This document shows, piece after piece, positions 7,427 through 15,692 of a DNA stretch of 32,986 bases. Numbering within the stretch: position 1 is the first letter of the stretch; the number at the start of each line of letters is the position of its first letter. The stretch is from an uncultured Flavobacteriales bacterium (GTDB lineage Bacteria > Bacteroidota > Bacteroidia > Flavobacteriales_D > Crocinitomicaceae). The stretch lies in contig CAJQPH010000031.1 in assembly GCA_905480165.1 (NCBI GenBank), positions 1 through 32,986 on the forward strand, read 5' to 3'. The translations under genes and the position numbers were made by a program. Below the pieces are notes generated by a model, which searched no databases, had not been told where the DNA came from, and saw only the letters and a program-made list of their open reading frames with translations.

Positions 7427-8648
7427 TGTCAAACTCCAATATTGAAACTTGAGAGGGATCCATATACTTCTCTGCAAGGGACTTCAATTGTTCAGCACTT
7501 ATACCGTCTATGCTATTGTGGATTTGTTGAATGGTATCAATTTGACCAAATGCCAAAAAACTCTTACCAAAACCATGCATCAAGCCTGAATTACTATCCA
7601 TACTCAATGCCATTTGACCTTTAAGCTGCTGTTTTGCTTTTTTAAGTTTGGCATTTGAAATGGTCGTTTTTTGCATTTTTTGAAGCTCTTTTTTAATTAA
7701 AGCAATAGCCTTTCTAAGGTTTTTTGATTCTGATCCAACATAAACCTGCCAAAAACCGATATCAGCATAAGGAACATAATTTGCCTCTACCCCATATGCC
7801 AAAACATGTTTTTCTCGAAGTAAAATATTCAATGAAGAATTTAATGCGGGCCCACCCAAAATATTCATTAAAAGTGTCATCGAGATACGTTCTTCGTCTT
7901 TATAGCTAGGTGCCATACCCCCAATAATAGCATGCGCCTGATAATTCGCTTCTTTCCGAATGACATTAAAGGGCTGATAATTTATGAATTTTTCAGAGGA
8001 ATCATTGACTCTTTTATTGGGCATTTTATCCAAATACTTTTCTAGACTTTTTACGACTTTATTAAATGGAACATCACCCACAAAAGAAATCACCAAATTG
8101 TCCTTGGTAAAATAGGATTGAACGAATGACTCTAGATCTGATTTTGTGAAATTATTAAGGCCTTCTTTTTTCCCTAAAATATTATTACCAAGTGCATGAC
8201 CTTTAAATAACTCTTCTTCAAAATCATCAAAAATCTTATCATAGGGGCTGTCCAAATAAGAATTGATTTCATCCAATATAATTCCTTTTTCTTTTACCAA
8301 TTCATTGTCTGGAAAAGTGGGATTTGTAGCAATATCAGATAACAACTCAATAGCGCGAAAAGTATGTTCTTTCGGAAAAGAAGCATGGAGACATAACTCT
8401 TCTTTTGCGGTATATGCATTTAACTCTCCCCCTACTTCATCTATTCTTGAAATGGTTTGAATGGCATTTCTTTTTTGTGTTCCTTTAAATACACAATGCT
8501 CGAGAAAGTGAGCCAAACCAACTTTTTTGTTATTCTCATATCGAGATCCGGCACGAAAGAAAAAACCTAAATGTCCAACATCACTTGTTTTATGGTGGTG
8601 TACCAAACGCAAACCACTAGGAAACTCATAACAGGTGGGTTCATTCAT
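7419..8648 (-). CDS. M16-family zinc metalloprotease
   Basis: This 409-residue protein is an M16 (pitrilysin/mitochondrial processing peptidase) family enzyme. The inverted zinc motif HFLEH is at residues 47-51, with the downstream glutamate ligand at about Glu127 (GIILDEI). The second, non-catalytic M16 domain follows from about residue 180 (YFTKDNLVISFVGDV onward). No signal peptide is apparent, so it is probably cytoplasmic. The length is that of the single-chain bacterial processing-peptidase type. It begins two bases after the pdxH stop, so it is likely transcribed with pdxH. Substrate unknown. Confidence 0.92.
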   Translation of the reverse strand: MNEPTCYEFPSGLRLVHHHKTSDVGHLGFFFRAGSRYENNKKVGLAHFLEHCVFKGTQKRNAIQTISRIDEVGGELNAYTAKEELCLHASFPKEHTFRAIELLSDIATNPTFPDNELVKEKGIILDEINSYLDSPYDKIFDDFEEELFKGHALGNNILGKKEGLNNFTKSDLESFVQSYFTKDNLVISFVGDVPFNKVVKSLEKYLDKMPNKRVNDSSEKFINYQPFNVIRKEANYQAHAIIGGMAPSYKDEERISMTLLMNILGGPALNSSLNILLREKHVLAYGVEANYVPYADIGFWQVYVGSESKNLRKAIALIKKELQKMQKTTISNAKLKKAKQQLKGQMALSMDSNSGLMHGFGKSFLAFGQIDTIQQIHNSIDGISAEQLKSLAEKYMDPSQVSILEFDIK

Positions 8649-8650
8649 AA

Positions 8651-9298
8651 TTAAGGGTTTTTATGGAATGAAGTCCAATTATCATTCAAGAATTCAAAGC
8701 AGAGACGGTCATGTAATCTTGAAGGTCTACCCTGCCAAAACTCAAAATAAATGGGTTTTAATGCATAACCTCCCCAGAAATCTGGTCTAGGAACTTCATT
8801 TGGAAACCTTGATTCCAGCACCTTAACTCGTTTTTCTAAATCTTGGGTAGACTGTAACCTTTGGGATTGATTCGAGGCCCATGCACCAATTTGACTTGAT
8901 CTGGGACGAGAAATAAAATAATTATCACTTTCCTCAGCGGAAACTTTACTTACCAATCCATTTATCCTTATTTGTCTTTGTAGTCCCGGCCAAAAAAACA
9001 ACATGCTTGCCTTGTTATTAGTGTTCAATTGACCGCCTTTATCGCTGTTATAATTCGTGTAAAATACCAACTCATCATTACGCAAATCTTTTAGATAAAG
9101 TATTCTACTAGATGGCTGTTGAGAATTTAAATCAACTGTAGACAGACAAAATGCATTGGGTTCTGATTCTTTTTTATCACAAGCTTCATCGAACCATTTT
9201 TGAAAACCCAAATATGGATCAGAATTAAAATCTAACCCCAAAGAATCAACATTAAAGTCTTTGTGATCATCTTTCAATCGCTTAATATGATCACTCAT
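8651..9298 (-). CDS. pdxH: Pyridoxine/pyridoxamine 5'-phosphate oxidase
   Basis: PdxH oxidises pyridoxine or pyridoxamine 5'-phosphate to PLP using FMN and oxygen. From the ATG at 9298 the protein is 215 residues, close to the E. coli length of 218. An upstream in-frame start would add 45 residues that lie wholly inside the DUF4494 gene and do not resemble the family, so I reject it. Motifs seen: DPYLGFQKWFDEA, AFCLSTVD, SSRILYLK, FYTNYNSDKGGQL, QIRINGLVSKVS, SRPRSSQIGAWAS and the C-terminal signature EFWQGRPSRLHDR. The start overlaps the DUF4494 stop by eight bases (ATGAGTGA), a sign of translational coupling. Confidence 0.95.
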   Translation of the reverse strand: MSDHIKRLKDDHKDFNVDSLGLDFNSDPYLGFQKWFDEACDKKESEPNAFCLSTVDLNSQQPSSRILYLKDLRNDELVFYTNYNSDKGGQLNTNNKASMLFFWPGLQRQIRINGLVSKVSAEESDNYFISRPRSSQIGAWASNQSQRLQSTQDLEKRVKVLESRFPNEVPRPDFWGGYALKPIYFEFWQGRPSRLHDRLCFEFLNDNWTSFHKNP

Positions 9299-9818
9299 TT
9301 TTGTTGTATTCATCAGCAACCTCGCTGTCAAAGTCCGCACTCGGAACCATTGTTGCTTCAGTTTTTTTAGACTCGACTGGGACGTCAGCAGCTTGGTTTG
9401 GCGGAAATATTTCAATAATGGGAGATTCTGCAACTGAACTGATTTTATAATCTACCATCAAATCGGAAAGATTTTCAATTAAATTTTCGCAGGCATCTTT
9501 GACATTTGTGCCTTCTGTTAAGAAATATTGATTTATTTTTTTAGCCTTTCCTCCTTCGTCATCAGCACTTTCATATGACACCTTACATTTGAACCAAACA
9601 TTCGATCCATCAATTGAAAAGATATCATGTACTTCTGTTCTTGAAATTCCAGAAACGGTGAACTCACCGCGAATGGCATTTCCCATTTCTTCATAAATAC
9701 GCGCTTCCGCATCCGTGAAGGTCATTGCTGCTACAAGATATGGTTCGGTAACTCTTTTCAGGGTTCCATTATCTAACTGCTTTGTATATTTTAATTTTAC
9801 TGTAAACCAACTTATCAT
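9291..9818 (-). CDS. DUF4494 family protein
   Basis: The 175-residue product matches DUF4494, a small protein family I know only from Bacteroidota. It begins MISWFTVKLKYTKQLDNGTLKRV and has the conserved PYLVAAMTFTDAEARI segment. The C-terminal 40 residues, after about 135, are low-complexity and acidic and probably disordered. There is no signal peptide or membrane segment. Function is unknown. It overlaps pdxH by eight bases and follows cdd by 62 bases, so it probably shares a transcript with the vitamin B6 gene. That is a contextual hint only. Confidence 0.85.
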   Translation of the reverse strand: MISWFTVKLKYTKQLDNGTLKRVTEPYLVAAMTFTDAEARIYEEMGNAIRGEFTVSGISRTEVHDIFSIDGSNVWFKCKVSYESADDEGGKAKKINQYFLTEGTNVKDACENLIENLSDLMVDYKISSVAESPIIEIFPPNQAADVPVESKKTEATMVPSADFDSEVADEYNKNE

Positions 9819-9880
9819 AACTCATTTTTGTGGGCATAAATATACTCACCGAAGAAACCAAAACCTAATGAAATGATACT

Positions 9881-10357
9881 TTAGTCTTTGGAACCAAAAC
9901 CAAATGGCAATAAATCAATCACTGATGGGATCACCATAGTTCTATTATCCTGATTCACAATGATTACTTTGATTTTGTTTTGTTGACGGTTTTCTGATTC
10001 GAGCATGACCTGACGACACCCACCACAAGGCGAAAGGAGTTTATTCAAAGGCAATAAATCCCCTTTGGCAACTATACATATGGTCTTAATACTTTGTTTT
10101 GGATAATTTGAGCCAATATGAAATAGCGCAACCCGCTCTGCACACAAACCAGAAGGATAGGCAGCATTTTCTTGATTGCTTCCTATTATAATGGCATCAT
10201 TATCCAATCGAACAGAAGCCCCTACTTTAAATTCGCTGTATGGAGCATAGGCTGTTTCTAAAGCATCATATGCCTTATCAACAAGTACCTGATCTTCAAT
10301 TGATAAATCTTTCCAATCCGATAAAAGCTCGTAAGAAAATTGAAAGTCTTTCTTCAT
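9881..10357 (-). CDS. cdd: Cytidine deaminase
   Basis: The enzyme deaminates cytidine and deoxycytidine in pyrimidine salvage. From the ATG at 10357 it has 158 residues, in the range of the small homotetrameric form. The zinc site is visible: Cys72 with catalytic Glu74 (GLCAERVALF), and Cys111 and Cys114 (SPCGGCRQVM). The nucleoside-binding FKVGASV and NQENAAYPSG segments are also present. An upstream TTG would add nine residues, but the ATG matches the family start better. A -7 box sits about 35 bases upstream. It is probably the first gene of the leftward cluster cdd-DUF4494-pdxH-M16. Confidence 0.95.
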   Translation of the reverse strand: MKKDFQFSYELLSDWKDLSIEDQVLVDKAYDALETAYAPYSEFKVGASVRLDNDAIIIGSNQENAAYPSGLCAERVALFHIGSNYPKQSIKTICIVAKGDLLPLNKLLSPCGGCRQVMLESENRQQNKIKVIIVNQDNRTMVIPSVIDLLPFGFGSKD

Positions 10358-10392
10358 AGCTCTTGTGTACGTAAAATATTGCAAGCAAGTTT

Positions 10393-10400
10393 CAAATATA
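10393..10400 (-). promoter_or_regulatory. Promoter -7 box for cdd
   Basis: The reverse strand reads TATATTTG, an exact TAnnTTTG match about 36 bases upstream of the cdd ATG. No clear -33 element lies at the expected spacing. It is back-to-back with the promoter of the FKBP operon. Confidence 0.45.
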
Positions 10401-10412
10401 AGGGTGCAATTA

Positions 10413-10446
10413 TTTGAACATCCCGAGGAGATTTTGATTATCTTCG
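10413..10446 (+). promoter_or_regulatory. Promoter of the FKBP-FKBP-DUF4249 operon
   Basis: TTTG at 10413-10416 and TATCTTCG at 10439-10446 (one mismatch from TAnnTTTG) are 22 bases apart, giving a transcript start about 13 bases before the first FKBP ATG. Confidence 0.45.
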
Positions 10447-10463
10447 TCCACTAAAATAAAAAA

Positions 10464-11063
10464 ATGAAGGATTTAAAAGAAAAAGTGAGCTATGCCATAG
10501 GAATGAGCATTGCAGACAGTTTAAAAAGTCAACAACTAGATAAACTCGATTTAAATTTACTTAAAAATGGAATTCAGGATGTCTTTGAAGGAAATGAACT
10601 TAAGATTAATCCAAATGAGGCCAACGAACTGATTAAATCATACGTAGATGAAGCAAATACTGCCGCATATGGAGAAAATAAGCAGCAAGGAATTGACTAT
10701 CTAAATGAGAATAAAAAAAGAAGTGAAATACAAACGACTGAATCTGGTCTTCAATTTGAAATACTTACAGCAGCAGAGGGTGAATCACCTATGAGTTCAG
10801 ACAACGTAACAGTGCACTATCATGGGACTCTAATTGATGGGACTGTATTTGATAGCTCTGTAGAAAGAGGATCTCCTGCCAGTTTTGGTGTGCATCAAGT
10901 AATTCCTGGTTGGACCGAGGCTCTTCAACTTATGAATGTAGGATCAAAATACAGATTACACATTCCTCAAGAGCTTGCTTATGGCGCGACCCCTCACCCA
11001 GGTGGACCCATTCAACCATTTAGCACTTTGATTTTTGATGTAGAATTATTATCAATCCAATGA
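10464..11063 (+). CDS. FKBP-type peptidyl-prolyl isomerase, soluble FklB/Mip type
   Basis: This 199-residue protein has the FKBP N-terminal dimerisation domain (about residues 1-75, starting KVSYAIGMSIADSL) joined by a helical linker to a C-terminal FKBP domain (about 95-199). Active-site features are visible: VTVHYHGTLIDGTVFDSS, VIPGWTEALQLM, and the ELAYGATPHPGGPI loop. It has no signal peptide or lipobox, so it should be cytoplasmic, like E. coli FklB. It catalyses proline cis-trans isomerisation in protein folding. The next gene, a lipoprotein with the same domains, overlaps its stop by four bases, so the pair looks like a tandem duplication sent to two compartments. Confidence 0.93.
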   Translation: MKDLKEKVSYAIGMSIADSLKSQQLDKLDLNLLKNGIQDVFEGNELKINPNEANELIKSYVDEANTAAYGENKQQGIDYLNENKKRSEIQTTESGLQFEILTAAEGESPMSSDNVTVHYHGTLIDGTVFDSSVERGSPASFGVHQVIPGWTEALQLMNVGSKYRLHIPQELAYGATPHPGGPIQPFSTLIFDVELLSIQ

Positions 11064-12037
11064 TGAAATTCTCCTATTTTTTCGCTTTTGTTTTTTTATT
11101 CTCATGTGAGAATGACCAAAAGTCAGAAAATCAAAAATCAAAAAAGAATAACATTCCCGTTGGAAACGAGATTGCTAAAGGATTAGATATAAAATATGAA
11201 TTGAGTAATACTGAAATTCTAACTGAAAAGGACAGCTTGTCTTATGTATTGGGAATTAAGATTTCGCAACAATTCCATGTGCAACCCGATTTTTCTGACT
11301 TGGATAGAGATTTGATTTACAAAGGTTTTTCCGATGCAATAGGAACATACGACATCAATGCCTGTTTTTCTGACATTGAAGCTTACATGGCCTCTGAAAG
11401 TACAAGAAAAAACAAAGTGTTTGCTGATGCATGTGGTATCAGTGTTGGTCGTTTAACCAAAGATGAATTTTCCAAAAACATGGAGAGATTTGAAGCTTTG
11501 GATCTTTTCAATGATTCTGCACTTGGATTGGGATTCTATGATGGGTTGAATTTAAAGAACATTTTTAAAAACAACCCTGAAAATGAGGAGCGCATCTTTA
11601 ATGAACTAAATCAAAAGTTAGAACTTAAAAACCGTGAAATCGTTCTAAGAGGTCAAAAGGAAGGAGAGGAATTCTTAAAGAAAAACAGGAATAAAAAAGG
11701 TGTTTTGGAAACCAAATCAGGTATTCAATACAAAGTTTTAAGAAAAGGAAAAGGCTCTTACCCTACAGCTACCTCTCGAGTTAAGGTTAATTACAAGGGC
11801 TCGATGCTATCTGGTGAAGAATTTGATAGCTCATACAAGCGAGGTAAACCTTCCGAATTTGGGCTAAACCAAGTAATTCCAGGATGGACTGAGGGCATTC
11901 AGCTCATGCGCTCAGGGTCAAAATTTATTTTTTACATCCCACAAGAGCTTGCCTATGGTGCAAATCCTGACCCTAGAAGTGGTATAAAACCATATAGTCT
12001 TCTTATATTTGAAGTTGAACTTTTAGAAATTCTGTAA
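11060..12037 (+). CDS. FKBP-type peptidyl-prolyl isomerase lipoprotein
   Basis: The 325-residue product begins with a lipoprotein signal peptide ending FLFSC, with Cys16 as the predicted lipidation site. The residues after it (ENDQKSE) are acidic, which may matter for surface export. Two segments resemble the FKBP N-terminal domain: about 55-120 (SLSYVLGIKISQQF) and about 120-200 (VFADACGISVGRLTKDEF). The C-terminal FKBP domain (about 225-325) closely parallels the preceding protein: VIPGWTEGIQLM and IPQELAYGANPDPRSGI. It is predicted to act in the periplasm or on the outer membrane as a folding catalyst. Translation may start at Met1 or Met2. It is coupled to the preceding gene by overlap. 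Confidence 0.9.
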   Translation: MMKFSYFFAFVFLFSCENDQKSENQKSKKNNIPVGNEIAKGLDIKYELSNTEILTEKDSLSYVLGIKISQQFHVQPDFSDLDRDLIYKGFSDAIGTYDINACFSDIEAYMASESTRKNKVFADACGISVGRLTKDEFSKNMERFEALDLFNDSALGLGFYDGLNLKNIFKNNPENEERIFNELNQKLELKNREIVLRGQKEGEEFLKKNRNKKGVLETKSGIQYKVLRKGKGSYPTATSRVKVNYKGSMLSGEEFDSSYKRGKPSEFGLNQVIPGWTEGIQLMRSGSKFIFYIPQELAYGANPDPRSGIKPYSLLIFEVELLEIL

Positions 12038-12043
12038 GCCACT

Positions 12044-13180
12044 ATGAGAAAATTAATTCTGTTTTTTTTAACTGTTTGTTCTCTATGGAGTTGTAATGAA
12101 AAGATTGATTTAATTGGCGATTTTAGAGAAACTGCGATTGTTTATGGTTTACTAGATCATTCTGACTCTCTTCATTATATCAAAATCACAAGAGCATTTA
12201 TTGGGCCAGGAAACGCATTAGAAATAGCACAAATTGCGGATTCAAGTTATTTCAACACGGTAGAAGCAACCATTGAGGAGATCGAAGACGGAGTGGTTAC
12301 GAGGACATGGGAACTAAGAGACACGACCATAGATAATAAAGATACAAACGGTGTTTTTTATGCCCCAACGCAAAAAGTCTATTATTTCAAAACACTTCCC
12401 ACTATATCTTCTACAGGAATATTTGGAACCATTCAACTTTCACCAAATCCTCAAATGAGTTCCTTAAATCCTAATGCTGAATATAGGTTAAAAGCTACTT
12501 TGAATGGCGAATTTGAAGTGAGCGCTCAAACAGAGTTGGTAAAAAATATGACGACTACTGCCTCTTCACAAAATTTTAGATTCAAATTTGCTGGTAACCC
12601 AGGGGAATATAAATCCACATCAGTTGTTGCCTCTAACACAGGAAATGCAAGAATAATCAATGCAAAAATCCAAGTTCAATACAGTGAATACATTGGAAGT
12701 GATTATGAAACAAAAGCTTTTGATTGGGTCGTAGGAGAATCGGATGTGCTTCCGAACTCCTCAAAATCTTTTGGAGCAAATGGTCTCACTTTTTACAACC
12801 GTGTTTTGGCAAATGTCGTTCCCAATGAAACGATAGAAAAAAGAGTCCTTAGAGGTTTTGAAATTCAAATTACAGGAGGTGCTGAAGAACTATACAATTA
12901 CATCGTTGTAAATACCCCTTCAAGTTCGCTGGCTCAAAGTAAACCTACTTATACAAATTTATCAGTAACAGACGGCTACAGAGTAATTGGCATATTCTCT
13001 TCAGTTCAAACGATACAGACATTTAGACCGTTTTATGTATCTCCTCAACAAGCTTTTATTAGATCTTTAGACAAAAATAGTACCATTGAACTTTGTCAAG
13101 GACCTATTACTGGGTTTTTACAGTTTTGTTCTGACCACCCTGCGGATAACGCAAATAATGAGTCCTTTGCTTGTGATTAG
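12044..13180 (+). CDS. DUF4249-like outer-membrane lipoprotein
   Basis: The 378-residue protein starts with a lipoprotein signal peptide (lipobox CSLWSC, Cys17). The following segment, FRETAIVYGLLDHSDSLHYI, then KITRAFIGPGN, resembles DUF4249 proteins of Bacteroidota, beta-rich lipoproteins often encoded beside TonB-dependent receptors. Here no receptor is adjacent. The gene begins six bases after the FKBP lipoprotein stop, so the two envelope proteins are likely co-expressed. Four cysteines cluster near the C-terminus (LCQGP, FCSDH, ACD), which could form disulfides. The family assignment is by recognition of the N-terminal motif only. Function unknown. Confidence 0.65.
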   Translation: MRKLILFFLTVCSLWSCNEKIDLIGDFRETAIVYGLLDHSDSLHYIKITRAFIGPGNALEIAQIADSSYFNTVEATIEEIEDGVVTRTWELRDTTIDNKDTNGVFYAPTQKVYYFKTLPTISSTGIFGTIQLSPNPQMSSLNPNAEYRLKATLNGEFEVSAQTELVKNMTTTASSQNFRFKFAGNPGEYKSTSVVASNTGNARIINAKIQVQYSEYIGSDYETKAFDWVVGESDVLPNSSKSFGANGLTFYNRVLANVVPNETIEKRVLRGFEIQITGGAEELYNYIVVNTPSSSLAQSKPTYTNLSVTDGYRVIGIFSSVQTIQTFRPFYVSPQQAFIRSLDKNSTIELCQGPITGFLQFCSDHPADNANNESFACD

Positions 13181-13211
13181 GCCAAGGACAATTAGACACC
13201 TATAATACGAA

Positions 13212-15692
13212 ATGATTGATCGGCTGACTCTTTTTGCTGATGTTATTTTACCCGTGCCCATTCACAGGTCATTTACCTATAGAATTCCATTTGAATTAAA
13301 TAATGATATTCAAGTGGGTTGCCGAGTTATCGTTCCTTTTGGAAAAAGTAAAATGCAAACGGCTATCGTTCTTAATATTCATCAAAACATTCCGCTTACC
13401 TATCAATCCAAGTACATCGAAGCCATATTGGACCATACACCTATCGTAACGGATAAACAGCTTCAATTTTGGCATTGGATTTCAAGATATTATATGTCAC
13501 CCATAGGAGATGTCATGAATGCGGCACTACCATCTCACCTTAAACTTGCAAGCGAAACCAAGTTTGAAATACATCCTGATTTTGACGAAAAAAATTCACA
13601 ATTAGATGATAGAGAAGCAGAAATTGTTGATTATCTAGAGCACAAAGAGGTTTGTGATTTAAAAGAAATAACTGACTTACTGGCCTTAAAAACAATTCAG
13701 CCCATTATTAAAAAATTAATTGAAAAACGGGTTTTAATTTCAAGAGAAGAAATCAAAAGAAGGTATAGTCCCAAAACTGTTCTTTGTTATAAATTGGTTC
13801 CGCAATTTCAAATTGAGCATAATCTCAATGTCTTCATCGAAGAACTTGAATTGAGTAAGAAAAATAGTAAACAGGTCGATGCGATTATGGCTTTTTTGAA
13901 GCACAAATTAGACAACGAAGAATACCTTCCAATCCAAAAATCTTACCTAGTCAGTAAGGAAGTGAGTTCTTCAGCGCTCATTACACTTGAAAAAAAAGGT
14001 GTTATTGAAGCTGAAAGATATCAGATAGATAGAATCAATAATGAAAAAAAACAAAGTAATTCATTTAAAGCCCTCAGCAATCCGCAAACCAAAGCGTTAA
14101 CTGAACTAAATGAATCGATGGAATCAAATAACGTTACTCTTTTGCATGGTGTAACTGGATCTGGAAAGACTGAAATCTATGTTCAAATCATACAGGATCA
14201 CCTTGATCAAGGACATCAAGTATTATTTTTACTACCCGAAATTGCCCTTACTACGCAATTGATTCAAAGACTTTCTGCTTATTTTGGTGAAAAAATTGGT
14301 GTTTACCATTCCAAATTCAATCAAAATGAACGTGTTGAGATTTGGAATAAAGTTTTGACAAATGATCCCAATGAATTTAGAATAATATTGGGAGCCCGAT
14401 CTTCAATCTTTCTTCCCTATCAATCTTTGGGTTTAATTATCGTTGATGAAGAGCATGAGGGCTCTTTTAAACAATACGACCCATCGCCAAGGTATAACGC
14501 AAGAGATGCTTCAATTGTATTGGCCCACATGCATCAGGCTAAAGTGATTTTAGGTACGGCGACACCCTCAATGGAAAGCTATTACAATGCGAAACAAGGC
14601 AAGTTCGGATTGGTTGAGCTAAACGAACGATATAAAGGATTGAAGCTTCCAGAAGTGATGTTTTCAGACCTTAAAAGAGAACGTAGATTAAAAAACATGA
14701 ATTCTCATTTCTCAAATTTTTTATTAGAGGAAATGGATCAGGTTTTGAAAAAAGGGGAACAGGTCATTTTATTTCAAAATAGAAGGGGTTATACTCCATT
14801 ATGGAGCTGTGAAATATGTAACTGGACACCTAAATGCAACAATTGTGACGTCTCACTCACGTATCATAAGCATGCCAACCACTTAAAATGTCATTACTGT
14901 GGATTCACGGCAAACCCTGTGGGTTCATGTCCATCTTGCGGAAGTACGCGACTAAATATGATCGGTTTTGGAACTGAAAAAATAGAAGATGAACTCAGCC
15001 TCATTTTTCAAGACAAAATAATTAAACGATTAGACTTAGATACGACAAGAGCTAAAAATGCATACGAAGAGATTTTAAATGACTTTGATAACGGGTTCAT
15101 TGATATTCTTATTGGTACTCAAATGGTTACTAAAGGACTTGACTTTGACAATGTTTATTTGGTTGGAATTTTAGATGCTGATATGCTTTTAAATAGACCC
15201 GACTTCAGAGCCTATGAAAGATCTTATCAGCTCATGTCACAAGTTTCTGGTAGAGCTGGAAGACTTGGCAAACAAGGAAGAGTCATTATTCAAACAGGAG
15301 ATCCTGATCATTGGGTAATTCAACTGGTTGCAGAACACAACTATCAAAAATTTTATGAAAATGAAATTATTGAACGAAAAAACTTTAACTACCCACCTTT
15401 TTACAAAGTGATTAGTCTCATGGTAAAACATAAAAACATTAATCTCGTTGAGCTGGCATCAAAAGAGCTCGCAACGAATTTAAAAGAGATATTTAAAGAA
15501 AGAGTTATAGGTCCTGAATTTCCTATCATTCAAAAAATAAAGAATTATTACCTAAAGGAAATTAAGCTAAAAATAGAAAGGACGGCTCCCGAAAAAAAGG
15601 TAAAAGAAAAGCTTAATGAAAGACTAGAACTATTCTATCAACAGGTCGAATTTAAATCGGTAAAAGTAGTAATTGACGTAGATCCTCTTTAG
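13212..15692 (+). CDS. priA: Primosomal replication restart helicase PriA
   Basis: PriA is a 3'-5' helicase that reloads the replisome at stalled forks. The 826-residue protein has the expected parts: a DNA-binding domain (about 8-110), a winged-helix region (about 125-270) and helicase lobes. Motifs include Walker A GVTGSGKT at 313-320, the DEEH box at 412-415, GTATPSMES at 448-456, GTQMVTKGLDF and QVSGRAGR. Eight zinc-binding cysteines at 533, 536, 542, 545, 560, 563, 573 and 576 are all present. The gene is somewhat longer than E. coli PriA (732), as is usual in Bacteroidota. It ends exactly next to the convergent sigma factor gene. Confidence 0.97.
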   Translation: MIDRLTLFADVILPVPIHRSFTYRIPFELNNDIQVGCRVIVPFGKSKMQTAIVLNIHQNIPLTYQSKYIEAILDHTPIVTDKQLQFWHWISRYYMSPIGDVMNAALPSHLKLASETKFEIHPDFDEKNSQLDDREAEIVDYLEHKEVCDLKEITDLLALKTIQPIIKKLIEKRVLISREEIKRRYSPKTVLCYKLVPQFQIEHNLNVFIEELELSKKNSKQVDAIMAFLKHKLDNEEYLPIQKSYLVSKEVSSSALITLEKKGVIEAERYQIDRINNEKKQSNSFKALSNPQTKALTELNESMESNNVTLLHGVTGSGKTEIYVQIIQDHLDQGHQVLFLLPEIALTTQLIQRLSAYFGEKIGVYHSKFNQNERVEIWNKVLTNDPNEFRIILGARSSIFLPYQSLGLIIVDEEHEGSFKQYDPSPRYNARDASIVLAHMHQAKVILGTATPSMESYYNAKQGKFGLVELNERYKGLKLPEVMFSDLKRERRLKNMNSHFSNFLLEEMDQVLKKGEQVILFQNRRGYTPLWSCEICNWTPKCNNCDVSLTYHKHANHLKCHYCGFTANPVGSCPSCGSTRLNMIGFGTEKIEDELSLIFQDKIIKRLDLDTTRAKNAYEEILNDFDNGFIDILIGTQMVTKGLDFDNVYLVGILDADMLLNRPDFRAYERSYQLMSQVSGRAGRLGKQGRVIIQTGDPDHWVIQLVAEHNYQKFYENEIIERKNFNYPPFYKVISLMVKHKNINLVELASKELATNLKEIFKERVIGPEFPIIQKIKNYYLKEIKLKIERTAPEKKVKEKLNERLELFYQQVEFKSVKVVIDVDPL

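Noticed and set aside
9299-9433. Upstream extension of pdxH by 45 residues
   Set aside because: It lies wholly inside the DUF4494 gene, shows no family similarity, and the ATG at 9298 gives the normal PdxH length with an ATGAGTGA overlap.
13201-13211. TATAAT-like sequence before priA
   Set aside because: Bacteroidota do not use the E. coli -10 consensus, and no -33 TTTG is at the right distance; likely chance in AT-rich DNA.
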